DNA of 64,000 bases from Desulfitobacterium hafniense DCB-2. GTDB taxonomy: Bacteria; Bacillota; Desulfitobacteriia; Desulfitobacteriales; Desulfitobacteriaceae. The notes beneath the pieces were generated by a model. That model saw only the letters and a program-made list of their open reading frames with translations, ran no database searches and was not told where the DNA came from. The translations under genes and the position numbers were made by a program. Below, in pieces: positions 27,061 to 35,963 of this stretch. How positions within the stretch are numbered: the stretch's first letter is position 1; every line of letters begins with the position of its first letter. Location: the NCBI RefSeq assembly GCF_000021925.1, contig NC_011830.1, positions 2,256,501 to 2,320,500 on the forward strand, given 5' to 3'.

Positions 27061-27440
27061 TTAGCTGTCTTATAGGAAGGGCCGATGGAGTAGTCTCCAG
27101 GATTTTGCTTTCGCACTTGTTCTCAATAGCGGGTTGGAAACGTCCTGTTTCCAACCCGACTCCGCTGCGTGCTTTTCGCGAAGTTTTGTTTCCGCTCGCT
27201 TAAATTCGCTCCCTTTTGTAAAGTAAAATCCTTGGGCTGCTTTTCGGGCCCTGTAAGCGTAGCTTTACGCACAAAAGGGAACGGATTTAGCGAAAGGGCG
27301 GTCGGGTCAACGAGGCTTTCTTAACGTAGCGGAGCCATGGTTGACATGCAGAATGCAGCAAGGTTTGGCGCAGCTGTTAAGAAAGCGAGTTGACCAGCCC
27401 TGGAGCTACGGAGTGAGTGTTGTGCGTAAAGCTACACGAT
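27061..27440. repeat. Palindrome-rich intergenic element
   Basis: About 380 bp without a convincing gene but full of inverted repeats. A 12-bp perfect stem with a 5-nt loop is at 27130-27158 (GGGTTGGAAAC arm). A perfect 14-bp pair lies 150 bp apart (27259-27272 and 27422-27435, GTAGCTTTACGCAC). Imperfect pairs are at 27306-27325 with 27376-27394 and at about 27180-27223 with 27263-27296. It divides an efflux operon. It may be a decayed mobile repeat or a structured RNA. Confidence 0.6.
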
Positions 27441-27463
27441 CCGGTCTGCTCCGGCTTCGCATC

Positions 27464-28480
27464 TTAGATCCTTCGGTATTTCTTCAGAAGCAGGGCATTC
27501 ACCATCATAAACAGTACAGAGCAAGCCAGGATAATCCCTAAATCCCAGGCGATGGCGGCAAAGCCGCCGCCTTTGATCATCACTTCAGTCAGAGCATGGG
27601 CTATATAATAGAGAGGCATAAAGTGACCAACGACCTCCATCCCGGCAGGCAGATCAAACAAACCGGAGAAGAAGATCTGAGGGACGATCAGCACGGGGAT
27701 AAATTGCATCATCTGAAACTCATTATTGGCCAGGGTGGAAGCCAGGATCCCCAAAGTCAGGGCGATCATGGCGGTGAGCAGGGTAATGAGCAGGATCAAA
27801 GCAAAGGAACCGACCATCATGACCTTGAGCACATAGACACAGTACCAGGAGATCAGGAAGGATTGCAGAACGGTAAAGAGGCCAAAGCCCAGAACATAGC
27901 CCACTACGATCTCCCAGCGCCGGACGGGAGTGGAAAGGAGTTTTTCCAAAGTTCCCGAAGTGCGCTCCTGCAGGAAGGAAATTCCCGATACCAAAAAGAC
28001 AAAAAAGAAAATAATAAAACCGATTAAGGTGGCCCCGAAATTATCGAAGGTTGGCAAATCCTCCTGACCATAGACATAACTAACCTCCGACTTAAGATCC
28101 GGTCTGGAGAACAGAGCGGAGTTCTTGGCCTGCTCCAAAGCGGCCAGAGCGGCTTTAGCTTTAGCGGGATTGCTGCCGTCCACTTTGATGGCGGATTTTC
28201 CGCCGCTGATGTCAATGCTGGCAATGATCTCTCCTTGCTCCAGGGCCCGGCGGGCTTCACTCTCGCTGTAGCGCAAGCTTCTGACATTCAGTTCCTCAAG
28301 TTTATCCTCAAACCCCGCCGGGGCATTGATAACGGCTACCTTCACCAGAGGAACGGTGTCCCCCAGAATAAAATAAACCAGAGTGAGGAGAAAAACAGGG
28401 GCCGCCAGCATCAAAGCCAGAGTGCGCCGATCATGGCGCAGTTGATTTAAGATCCGGAAGGTTAAAGCTCTAACTCTCAT
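27464..28480 (-). CDS. ABC-2 type permease
   Basis: 338 residues. One N-terminal helix (about 17-37), an extracytoplasmic loop of about 120 residues, then five helices in the C-terminal half, with LQERTSGTLEKLLSTPVRRWEIVVGY typical of ABC-2 exporters of the YhhJ/YbhR kind. GGAGG in the end of the ATPase gene is 8 nt before ATG 28480, overlapping by 11 bp; longer in-frame starts to 28528 are less likely. It works with the ATPase and, probably, the HlyD protein. Confidence 0.9.
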   Translation of the reverse strand: MRVRALTFRILNQLRHDRRTLALMLAAPVFLLTLVYFILGDTVPLVKVAVINAPAGFEDKLEELNVRSLRYSESEARRALEQGEIIASIDISGGKSAIKVDGSNPAKAKAALAALEQAKNSALFSRPDLKSEVSYVYGQEDLPTFDNFGATLIGFIIFFFVFLVSGISFLQERTSGTLEKLLSTPVRRWEIVVGYVLGFGLFTVLQSFLISWYCVYVLKVMMVGSFALILLITLLTAMIALTLGILASTLANNEFQMMQFIPVLIVPQIFFSGLFDLPAGMEVVGHFMPLYYIAHALTEVMIKGGGFAAIAWDLGIILACSVLFMMVNALLLKKYRRI

Positions 28481-29204
28481 CCTGTTGTCCTCCATAATAG
28501 ATGAAAGCTTCTTCGATGTCGTTGACACCGATCCTATCCTGCAGCTCCCGGGAAGTGCCCTTAGCGATCAGGCGTCCATCCCGCATCATAGCAAGGCTGT
28601 GGCATTTATCCGCTTCATCCATGACATGGGTTGTGACCAGGATCGTAATCCCTTGCCTGGCCAAGGTGTTTAATTCCGCCCAGATCGTTCTCCTTAAAAG
28701 TGGGTCGATCCCTACCGTAGGTTCATCCAAAACCAGCACCGGCGGGTTGTGCATAACAGCCATAGCCAGGGAAAGCCGCCGTTTCATTCCGCCGGAAAAA
28801 GCCTGGACCGGTTTGTGGAGGTGTTCGGTAAGATTGACCAACTCCATGACTTCCGCCGTCCGTTTTTTGATCTCTCCCTTGCCCATGCCATAAATGGCCC
28901 CAAAAAACTGCAGATTTTCCGCTGCGGTTAAGGTACCATAGAGAGCATCGGACTGAGCCATATACCCTACCTTGTTCATTAAGCTCAGCCGGGGCATCCT
29001 TTCACCGAGGACATAGGCTTCGCCGGAAGTAGCTTCCAGTATCCCTGCAATTATTTTCACGATGGTGGTTTTGCCGCAGCCGGAAGGGCCCAGCAAGCCG
29101 TAGATATGGCCATAGGGAATTTCCAGGTCAATCTCTTTGAGGACATGCTTTTTGCCAAAGAATTTATTGACCTTACGCAAAACAATGCAATGCGGTTGCT
29201 CCAT
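28470..29204 (-). CDS. ABC transporter ATPase, drug-export type
   Basis: 244 residues with Walker A (GPSGCGKTT, 39-47), the signature FSGGMKRRLSLA, Walker B VLVLDEPT and the switch histidine in VTTHVMDEA. The sequence class is that of DrrA/CcmA-like exporters paired with ABC-2 permeases. It is first in the operon, after a promoter whose -10 lies inside a 22-bp palindrome, and divergent from a TetR gene. Repression by that TetR protein is the natural reading. Confidence 0.93.
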   Translation of the reverse strand: MEQPHCIVLRKVNKFFGKKHVLKEIDLEIPYGHIYGLLGPSGCGKTTIVKIIAGILEATSGEAYVLGERMPRLSLMNKVGYMAQSDALYGTLTAAENLQFFGAIYGMGKGEIKKRTAEVMELVNLTEHLHKPVQAFSGGMKRRLSLAMAVMHNPPVLVLDEPTVGIDPLLRRTIWAELNTLARQGITILVTTHVMDEADKCHSLAMMRDGRLIAKGTSRELQDRIGVNDIEEAFIYYGGQQDES

Positions 29205-29257
29205 TGCTGTCCTCCTGAATTCATCTTAGTTATTGGACAGTGAGTTGATTATTTTCC

Positions 29258-29293
29258 TGATTCGATTATAATCAAATCAAAATGAGTCTTCAA
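29258..29293 (-). promoter_or_regulatory. Efflux operon promoter with TetR-type operator
   Basis: On the minus strand TTGAAG (29288-29293) and TATAAT (29265-29270) are 17 bp apart. The -10 sits inside a 22-bp palindrome (29258-29279; arms TGATT and GATTA) with one mismatched pair. Binding there would block transcription. Confidence 0.7.
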
Positions 29294-29441
29294 TAAACAA
29301 AATCAAGCATAATGACGGTTAGTGAACACTGGGCTTTAATATGTTCATTTATTAATTTAAGTAAGGACATTTTTAAGTAAGAATATTTTGTGTAGGGGAT
29401 AGTTTAAGTAAGAGATATTTCAGGAAAGGGGAGATCAGGCT

Positions 29442-30047
29442 ATGAATTCGACGGAAGACCGGCGCATTATCCGTACTAAAGAAGCAATTCGTGCCGCCTT
29501 AGTGACTCTAATCGAGGCAAAGGGTTTTGCCGCACTATCGGTTAAGGATATTACCACAAAAGCGAATATTAATCGGGGGACGTTTTACCTCCATTATAAG
29601 GATAAATTTGATCTGCTGGATCAGACTCTGGAAGAAGTGATCAAGGATATCGAAGGGATCATCCTGAAAATTACCGCACTTTCCACAGCGGATTTTGCCG
29701 ATACCCGCATACCCACTGCTATAATTGTCAGGCTGTTCCAGTATGTCGATGACAATGCCGCCTTAATGCAAGCCATTATGGCGACCAAAGGAAATTATGC
29801 TTTGCAATCTAAAATGAAAAAATTAATGTGGAGCAATATCTTCGAAAAGAATTGCATCTCCTTAGTCAAAAGAGAAAAAATGCTGGTACCCGGTGAGTAC
29901 CTGGCTTCCTATATAGCATCCGCCCATTTTGGCGTGATTCAGGAATGGCTGGACAGAGGAAGGCAGGAATCACCGGAGGAAATGGCCCGGATTCTGGTCA
30001 ATATCACATTTCACGGCCCCCTCTTTGCAGCTGGAATTTTCTCTTAA
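29442..30047 (+). CDS. TetR-family regulator
   Basis: 201 residues, with a TetR helix-turn-helix at about 12-58 (GFAALSVKDITTKANINRGTFYLHYKDKFDLL) and a helical ligand-binding part of the YcgE/TetR_C class. A GGAAAGGGGAG site precedes the ATG. It is divergent from the ABC efflux operon, whose promoter carries a large palindrome; local repression of efflux is likely. Confidence 0.92.
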   Translation: MNSTEDRRIIRTKEAIRAALVTLIEAKGFAALSVKDITTKANINRGTFYLHYKDKFDLLDQTLEEVIKDIEGIILKITALSTADFADTRIPTAIIVRLFQYVDDNAALMQAIMATKGNYALQSKMKKLMWSNIFEKNCISLVKREKMLVPGEYLASYIASAHFGVIQEWLDRGRQESPEEMARILVNITFHGPLFAAGIFS

Positions 30048-30054
30048 TAGTAAA

Positions 30055-30095
30055 ACAAACGGCGGACCGGACTGTTGAACCGGCCGCCGTTTGTT
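30055..30095. terminator. Bidirectional terminator between TetR and flavin-oxidase-like genes
   Basis: ACAAACGGCGG plus CCGG pairs with CCGG plus CCGCCGTTTGT around a 9-nt loop, with one unpaired base per arm, between convergent genes. Confidence 0.85.
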
Positions 30096-30145
30096 AATGG
30101 TCTGCTTAATTATGGTCTGCTTGATTATAGAAGGCTAAAACGAGG

Positions 30146-30541
30146 CTAAAACGTAATCACTTTGGGAGCCTCTGTAAAAGAGGAGAAGGTAGCCGTGGCA
30201 TCTTGCAGATAAAAGACGATGGTATTGTCATCATCGGCTTTATACCTTCCCTGCAGGGATGGGTAAGCATCCAGCATATGCTGCTTGGCTTCCAGGCGGT
30301 CATCCTCAACAGCGACCGCTGCCACACGAATCCATTTGCCGCCCTCCTGCACGCCGCAGATTTCGATCTTAGGGCTGGCTTTTAATTGTTTGTACACATC
30401 CTTGACCTTGCCGGTTTGAATATAGAGCTTGTCTTCGAAAATAGCGACGGTGCCGAAAGGGCGGACCCGGGGCTGATCCCCGTCTTGAGTGGCCAGGTAA
30501 TAAGTTCCGCACTGTTTCAAAAATTCATAGACTTCCTGCAT
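30146..30541 (-). CDS. Pyridoxamine 5'-phosphate oxidase-fold protein
   Basis: 131 residues with the split-barrel flavin-binding fold (YYLATQDGDQPRVRPFGTVAIFEDKLYIQTGKVKDV). Members bind FMN or F420 and reduce various substrates; short forms like this are uncharacterised. It lies divergent from an HxlR regulator gene, a common arrangement for redox enzymes of this class, so the two probably form a unit. GGAGGATTCAGC precedes the ATG. Confidence 0.88.
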   Translation of the reverse strand: MQEVYEFLKQCGTYYLATQDGDQPRVRPFGTVAIFEDKLYIQTGKVKDVYKQLKASPKIEICGVQEGGKWIRVAAVAVEDDRLEAKQHMLDAYPSLQGRYKADDDNTIVFYLQDATATFSSFTEAPKVITF

Positions 30542-30642
30542 GCTGAATCCTCCGTTTCTTAGGGATTGACGTTTAATCCCCTTATCGTTATTATTGAACC
30601 ATGATGGGATAGTTAGTTCAAGTACGATTATTTAGTATAGTA

Positions 30643-30660
30643 AGTATCTTTTGGGATACT
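30643..30660. promoter_or_regulatory. Small dyad upstream of hxlR-type gene
   Basis: AGTATC and GATACT flank 6 nt, directly before the ribosome site of the HxlR gene and within the divergent promoter region. A possible autoregulatory operator. Confidence 0.4.
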
Positions 30661-30671
30661 AAGGAGGATTT

Positions 30672-31007
30672 ATGGAAAAAGATTTATATGGAATTTGTCC
30701 CTATGTGACGGCGCAAAAACTGCTTACCGGGAAATGGACGCTGCTGATCATGTACCATTTAAGCCTTAAGACGATGCGTTTTAATGAACTGCAAAGAGCT
30801 CTCCCCAGTCTAACCCAGGCGACTTTGACCAAACAGCTGCGGATGATGAGTGACAACGGTCTGATTATCCGCACTGTCTATGATCAGATACCGCCCAAGG
30901 TCGAGTATTCCCTCAGCGATCTGGGGGAGCGGTTTCAGCCGGTTTTAAATGCCATTCAGGAGTGGGGAACCGAATATATCGATTTTTTGAAAAGCAAATC
31001 AAGTTAA
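30672..31007 (+). CDS. HxlR-family regulator
   Basis: A 111-residue winged-helix protein of the HxlR/DUF24 family (CPYVTAQKLLTGKWTLLIMYHL ... RFNELQRALPSLTQATLTKQLRMM). A cysteine near the N-terminus (C9), as in the redox-sensing YodB/HypR members, could be the sensor. AAGGAGG lies close to the ATG. Divergent from the flavin-fold gene it likely controls. Confidence 0.92.
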   Translation: MEKDLYGICPYVTAQKLLTGKWTLLIMYHLSLKTMRFNELQRALPSLTQATLTKQLRMMSDNGLIIRTVYDQIPPKVEYSLSDLGERFQPVLNAIQEWGTEYIDFLKSKSS

Positions 31008-31230
31008 AACTTCATATTTTAAAACGAGGTAGTTTAGCTTTATTCAAGAAAAATTTAATGAATTCCTAAGAATTCTTTAGCGTATTTTTAAGAACTAGGA
31101 CCTATAATGCAGTTAGCAGGGTTACAGTGAAGCTTGATCAAGCATATTTTTTGGAAAAGCGTTTTTTACAGTTTGCGTACCTCTGCATAGAAAGAAAGTC
31201 TATGACTAAGTGAAAAGGAAGTTAAAAGAG

Positions 31231-31953
31231 ATGCAAACTATCATTAAAAACCTCAGGCCTCTTAGTTACATGTTGTCCATTCCTATTTTGAATATTTTTT
31301 ATGCTTTGCTCAATAATGCTGATCGCGGAGCTTATAGCCTGGTGACTGATTTAGATCAAACGATTCCTTTTTTAAAAGGGTTTATTGTGCCTTATATCAT
31401 TTGGTATTTTTTCATTTTCGGAACCCTGGTTTATTTTTGCCTCAAGGATAAAAAGGTTTACTACCGGACCTTGTTGGCTTTTAATCTTGGCTTGCTGGCC
31501 TGTTACGGGATCTATTTTGTTTTCCAAACCCATGTTCCCAGGCCGGAACTCGTTGGCCATGATGTTCTGACGAAGCTGGTCGCGCTGATTTATAGTAAGG
31601 ATCAGCCTTATAACGCCTTTCCAAGTATTCATGTCCTATCAACCTTTTTAATGGTTAAAGGGATCAATAAGTGCCAAAGTAAAAACTATCTGAATACATC
31701 TCTGGTCTATGTAAATGCGGTTCTGATCATTTTATCGACTCTCTTTGTCAAACAGCATGTCATGTTAGATGTCTTGGCAGCGATAGTATTGGGCAGTCTG
31801 CTTTTCGATCTGGTTTATAATGCTAATTGGGAGGAATTGCGGCTAAGTCTGAAGAAACCTTCTTTAGTAAGGAAGCCCTCTTTGATAAGGAGCCACTCTT
31901 TGGTAAGGAACCAATCTTTGGTGTTGATGGTGAAAAAGAAATCAGAGGTCTGA
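31231..31953 (+). CDS. PAP2-family membrane phosphatase-like protein
   Basis: 240 residues with about six membrane helices. PAP2 motifs are visible: THVPRPEL, PSIHVLST with the first catalytic histidine, and KQHVMLD with the second histidine and aspartate. It probably dephosphorylates a lipid phosphate at the membrane. The C-terminus carries short repeats built on SLVRK/SLIRS. AAGGA is 10 nt before ATG 31231; an in-frame GTG at 31210 is less well placed. No functional link to neighbours is evident. Confidence 0.8.
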   Translation: MQTIIKNLRPLSYMLSIPILNIFYALLNNADRGAYSLVTDLDQTIPFLKGFIVPYIIWYFFIFGTLVYFCLKDKKVYYRTLLAFNLGLLACYGIYFVFQTHVPRPELVGHDVLTKLVALIYSKDQPYNAFPSIHVLSTFLMVKGINKCQSKNYLNTSLVYVNAVLIILSTLFVKQHVMLDVLAAIVLGSLLFDLVYNANWEELRLSLKKPSLVRKPSLIRSHSLVRNQSLVLMVKKKSEV

Positions 31954-32110
31954 GGCCTTTGAAAATACAAAAATCCCCGCTGTTAGCGGGCATGCTTGTA
32001 ATTCCATCCGGATACGCTATAATGGGTATAGGTGGAAATTAAAAGCTTGGCAGCACCTGTGTTGATTATGTGCGACTTGAGGAACAGAAGCTTGAGACAG
32101 AATGAAGCAG

Positions 32111-32147
32111 GCGCATGTGTAGGATAAAAACCTTGCATGCGCTTTTT
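32111..32147 (+). terminator. Terminator-like hairpin before the Fe-S gene
   Basis: GCGCATG pairs with CATGCGC around an 18-nt loop and TTTTT follows. It is just 7 bp ahead of the next gene's ribosome site, so it may end the PAP2 transcript or attenuate the following gene. Confidence 0.55.
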
Positions 32148-32167
32148 GACATTAGGAAGGTGAATTG

Positions 32168-33433
32168 ATGGGACATATTACAAGTAAAGATGCCTATAAG
32201 AATTTAGAAGAAAGAATCAACTGGTTTACACAAGGGGCTCCGCCCTCGGAAAGCCTGTATAAAATTTTGCAGGTTCTCTATACGGAAACTGAAGCCAAAT
32301 GGGTGGCCCTGTTGCCGGTTCGTCCCTTTACGGCCAAAAAAGCAGCGAAAATCTGGCAGATCAGCGAAGGAAAAGCAGAAGCCCTTTTAGAGAATCTTTG
32401 CCAGAAGGCGTTGCTTGTGGATTCATTTTATAACGGGGTCCGTCAATTTGTCATGCCACCGCCTATGGCAGGGTTTATTGAATTTGCCTTGATGCGGACA
32501 AGAGGCGACATTGATCAGAAATACTTAAGTGAATTGTATTATCAGTATATGAATGTGGAAGAAGATTTTGTCAAGGACTTGTTTTTCGCAACGGAGACCC
32601 GTCTGGGGCGGGTATACGTGCAAGAGCCGGTTTTGACCAATAATAACACCATTCATATTCTGGATTATGAAAGAGCCAGCCATATTATTGAGGAAGCAAC
32701 TCATATCGGCCTGGGAACGTGTTATTGCCGGCATAAGATGTCCCATACAGGCCAATCCTGTGCCATCGATGCCCCCTGGGATGTTTGTCTCACCCTTGGC
32801 AATGTTGCCCGCTCTCTTGCCGAACATGGGCAGCATGCCAGATTGATTGATAAGCAAGAGGCCATGGATGTATTGGAGCGCTCTTATGCAGCCAATCTGG
32901 TGCAAATGGGGGAAAATGTCCGCGAGGACCCGGCCTTTATCTGCAATTGCTGCGGTTGTTGCTGTGAAGCCTTGCAGGCAGCAAGAAAATTCAGCCCCAT
33001 GCAGCCGGTGGCCACCACAAATTATCTGCCGAAGATTGCCCAGGAATGCATAGGCTGTGGCAAATGTGAAAAGGTATGCCCGGTCCTGGCAATCTCCATG
33101 TCAACCAACGCTGAGGGTAAGAAGGTAGCTCAGGTGGATCATGAGGTCTGTCTTGGTTGTGGGATATGTGTGCGCAGTTGTCCCAAAAAGGTCATTGAAT
33201 TAGTGCGCAGAGAGGTTCAGGTCATCACGCCGGTCAACAGTACTCATCGCTTTGTCCTGCAAGCCATCGAAAAAGGAACCCTCCAAAATCTCATCTTTGA
33301 TAACCAGGCATTTGCCAATCATCGGGCCATGGCGGCAGTACTTGGGGTTATTCTTAAATTACCGCCTTTAAAGCAGATGCTGGCCAGTAAACAGTTTAAA
33401 TCCATTTATTTGGATAAATTGCTGTCAAAATAA
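32168..33433 (+). CDS. Multi-cluster Fe-S protein, function unknown
   Basis: 421 residues. The N-terminal 100 resemble a winged helix. Cysteines C185, C187 and C198 lie in CYCRHKMSHTGQSC, and C259, C261, C262, C264-C266 in an unusually dense CNCCGCCC. Two 2[4Fe-4S] ferredoxin motifs follow (C294/297/300/304 and C328/331/334/338). Homologous proteins in anaerobes are annotated only as 4Fe-4S dicluster proteins. AGGAAGG is 7 nt before ATG 32168; the TTG one codon earlier is unlikely. Electron transfer or redox sensing is inferred. Confidence 0.8.
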   Translation: MGHITSKDAYKNLEERINWFTQGAPPSESLYKILQVLYTETEAKWVALLPVRPFTAKKAAKIWQISEGKAEALLENLCQKALLVDSFYNGVRQFVMPPPMAGFIEFALMRTRGDIDQKYLSELYYQYMNVEEDFVKDLFFATETRLGRVYVQEPVLTNNNTIHILDYERASHIIEEATHIGLGTCYCRHKMSHTGQSCAIDAPWDVCLTLGNVARSLAEHGQHARLIDKQEAMDVLERSYAANLVQMGENVREDPAFICNCCGCCCEALQAARKFSPMQPVATTNYLPKIAQECIGCGKCEKVCPVLAISMSTNAEGKKVAQVDHEVCLGCGICVRSCPKKVIELVRREVQVITPVNSTHRFVLQAIEKGTLQNLIFDNQAFANHRAMAAVLGVILKLPPLKQMLASKQFKSIYLDKLLSK

Positions 33434-33485
33434 AAGGCTGAAGGGCAAATAACGCAGGTCACTGCAATAGATAGGGAGAGAAAAG

Positions 33486-34025
33486 ATGAACACCAATTTA
33501 TTTCATTCATTGGCAGGTAAAGATATCTGCTTTAAGGCGCTGAGCACAAATGACGCTCAGGAGATCCATAATTATGCGGGAGATGAGGAGGTTGCCCGTT
33601 TTATCGGCTGGAATTTAATGCATACCTTGGCTGAAACCCGTGAGCACATTGCAACCATGATCAAACGGGAGGAGGCAGGCACTCATCTCTATGCCTCTAT
33701 TGTCCTAAAATCAACCCAGGCAGTGATTGGGACGGCGATGATGTTTAACTTTAACGCCAAAGCGAATCATGCTGAAATAGGTTATGTTCTGCATAAAGAG
33801 CATTGGGGCAAAGGTTATGGCACAGAGAGCGTTGCCCTCATGACTGATTTTGCCTTAACCGTACTTAAGCTTCACAAAGTCCAGGCCGGTGTAGTGGATG
33901 CCAATCTTGGTTCAGCCCGGATTTTGGAAAAGAACGGATATGAGCTGGAGGGACGACTAAAAGACCACTATTTTATTGATGGTGAATATTATGATGCCTT
34001 GCTTTTCGGGAAGATTTTGAAGTGA
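33486..34025 (+). CDS. GNAT acetyltransferase, RimJ/RimL type
   Basis: A 179-residue acetyl-CoA dependent N-acetyltransferase. The acetyl-CoA loop lies near HWGKGYGTESVALM, with NLGSARILEKNGYELEGRLKDHYFIDGEYYDALLFG as the typical RimJ/RimL end. The acceptor may be a protein N-terminus or a small amine. AGGGAGAG precedes the ATG. Confidence 0.88.
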   Translation: MNTNLFHSLAGKDICFKALSTNDAQEIHNYAGDEEVARFIGWNLMHTLAETREHIATMIKREEAGTHLYASIVLKSTQAVIGTAMMFNFNAKANHAEIGYVLHKEHWGKGYGTESVALMTDFALTVLKLHKVQAGVVDANLGSARILEKNGYELEGRLKDHYFIDGEYYDALLFGKILK

Positions 34026-34068
34026 CGATAAAGGCCGGATTCGGTGGTCCACATAGCATAAGACTTAA

Positions 34069-34103
34069 AGAGACCATCCAACAATACTGTTGAGATGGTC
34101 TCT
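34069..34103. terminator. Bidirectional terminator
   Basis: AGAGACCATC pairs with GATGGTCTCT and the inner CAACA with TGTTG, between the convergent GNAT and CarD genes. Confidence 0.85.
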
Positions 34104-34106
34104 AAC

Positions 34107-34592
34107 TTATACATTGATGACTTCATTCAGTAAATGAACGGCTTGCTCTTTGCAAACACCTCTGACCTGGATGAATTCACTGGTCAGGATTTGGAGGGCA
34201 TTTTCCAACATGGCTTTATCTTCTGCGCTTAACTTCTTCACTTTGCTTTTTCGCATCAAATCACGGATTACTTCGGTGCCTTTGTAGATATCCCCTGTTT
34301 TTATCTTGGATTTATTCATATCCCGGCGATATCTTTGGTTGTTATCACTTAAGGGATCGGTCGTTCCATTATATAGGTCGTCGAGCACATGTTGTAAGAC
34401 ATCAGGCTTTACAACTTCCCGTATTCCTATATCATGAGTTCTTTCAATGGGAATCATGATCTTCAGTTTAATGTGAGGGATATTCAGGAAATAGTAAAAC
34501 TGTTTTTTTCCTAAGACTTCCTTCTCTTTGATGGCCTCTATTATGCCTGCTCCATACAAAGGATAAAAAATCTTATCGCCAACTTGAAACAA
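34107..34592 (-). CDS. CarD-family transcription regulator
   Basis: 161 residues. The N-terminal RNA-polymerase-interacting Tudor-like domain (about 1-60, FQVGDKIFYPLYGAGIIEAI) and a helical C-terminus match CarD/CdnL, which binds the polymerase beta subunit. The start is TTG at 34592 with AGGAGG 9 nt upstream. Several CarD-like paralogues are usual in such Firmicutes, so its target genes cannot be told. The upstream region to 34844 is AT-rich with TTTATCATATGATAAA-type symmetry and shows no gene. Confidence 0.85.
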   Translation of the reverse strand: MFQVGDKIFYPLYGAGIIEAIKEKEVLGKKQFYYFLNIPHIKLKIMIPIERTHDIGIREVVKPDVLQHVLDDLYNGTTDPLSDNNQRYRRDMNKSKIKTGDIYKGTEVIRDLMRKSKVKKLSAEDKAMLENALQILTSEFIQVRGVCKEQAVHLLNEVINV

Positions 34593-34844
34593 TGGCCTTC
34601 ACCTCCTATGTGATCGTTGAACCTTTATTGAGCATACCATATATGATCATAGAACACAAATATTTTATTTTATCATATGATAAATATTTATGTCAATAAT
34701 GATAAGGCTGGAAATTTGGAGGCATGTATCGAGCTATATAGACTAAAAAGTCAACCGCTTATTCAGAATTCAAAGAGGAATTATCCACCTGCTTGTTTAA
34801 TAGCTATACTAAGGAAAGCTTAAAAACAAGGAGGATAGATTTGT

Positions 34845-35828
34845 ATGTTGACAAAGCGTCAGAATTTATGGGAAACCTTAAAAGGCGGAAACCCGGACCG
34901 GTTTGTCAAGCAGTATGAGTTCATGAATCTCATCATGGAAGCCAGCGTAACGATGGCTGGTTTTCCCGCCCCGGGGCAGACTTCCAAAGCAGCCTGGGGA
35001 ATAACCTGGATGTGGCCGGAAGGGCAAATCGGACCCTTTCCGGTACATGATGAGGAGCACAAGGTTTTAAAAGATATCACGGAGTGGAGAAAGTACGTCC
35101 AAGCGCCCGTGATCCCCACCGATGATGAAACCTGGGCCCCGGCTATCGCCCATGCCCAGGCTGTCGACCGCAATGAGGAATTTGTGACGATGATGGCTGC
35201 GCCGGGAGTGTTTGAAATGACTCATCACCTGATGAGTATGGAAGACGCATTAATGGCCTTATATGAAGAACCGGAAGCCATGCATGAACTGATCGACTAC
35301 CTTACCGAATTCGAATTAGCATATGCCAAAACCGTCATCGAAAAAATCCATCCGGATGCTCTTTTTCATCATGACGATTGGGGCAGCCAGATCAATTCTT
35401 TCCTTTCTCCGGAAATGTTCAAAAAGTTTTTCCTCCCCGCCTATAAAAAAATCTATGGCTTCTATAAAGCCAATGGTGTGGAATTGATCGTCCACCACAG
35501 CGATTCCTATGCCGCTAACCTGGTTCCCTTTATGATTGAAATGGGAGTCGATATCTGGCAAGGGGTCATGACCACCAACAACACCCCTGAACTGATCGAG
35601 AAATATGGGGAGAAGATTACCTTCATGGGAGATATCGACAGCGGGTACCTTGATCTTCCTGACTGGCAGCCTGAACGGTGTGCGGAGGCAGTGGAGAGAG
35701 CTTGCCGGAGATGCGGCAAGCACTACTTTATTCCCTGTCTGACCATGGGGGGGCCGGATAGTATTTATCCCGGCGTCTATGCCCAGGTCAATCAGGAAAT
35801 TGACAGAATGAGCCGGGAGATGTTCTGA
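34845..35828 (+). CDS. Uroporphyrinogen-decarboxylase-fold methyltransferase-like protein
   Basis: 327 residues of the UroD superfamily. In anaerobes most non-haem members (MtaA, CmuA-like) move methyl groups between corrinoid proteins and thiols. HHDDWGSQ near 172-179, HHSDSYAANLVP and MGDIDSGYLDLPDW fit the barrel; the porphyrin set of true HemE is not evident. No corrinoid protein or haem gene is adjacent, so its partner is elsewhere. AAGGAGG precedes the ATG; strong terminator downstream. Confidence 0.82.
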   Translation: MLTKRQNLWETLKGGNPDRFVKQYEFMNLIMEASVTMAGFPAPGQTSKAAWGITWMWPEGQIGPFPVHDEEHKVLKDITEWRKYVQAPVIPTDDETWAPAIAHAQAVDRNEEFVTMMAAPGVFEMTHHLMSMEDALMALYEEPEAMHELIDYLTEFELAYAKTVIEKIHPDALFHHDDWGSQINSFLSPEMFKKFFLPAYKKIYGFYKANGVELIVHHSDSYAANLVPFMIEMGVDIWQGVMTTNNTPELIEKYGEKITFMGDIDSGYLDLPDWQPERCAEAVERACRRCGKHYFIPCLTMGGPDSIYPGVYAQVNQEIDRMSREMF

Positions 35829-35846
35829 TCCCGCTGAATAGAAATA

Positions 35847-35891
35847 CCATAAAAAATCGCCTTCTGCCGAGCATGAGGCGATTTTTTATGG
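35847..35891. terminator. Terminator after the UroD-like gene
   Basis: A perfect 16-bp stem (CCATAAAAAATCGCCT with its complement) around a 13-nt loop, with A and T runs inside the stem, between convergent genes. Confidence 0.9.
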
Positions 35892-35963
35892 TGCGCTCGG
35901 CATGGGTGGCAACAACAAGCCGAAATCTTAAAGCTGCACGGACGCGCTGAAGTAAAAGCCCTG

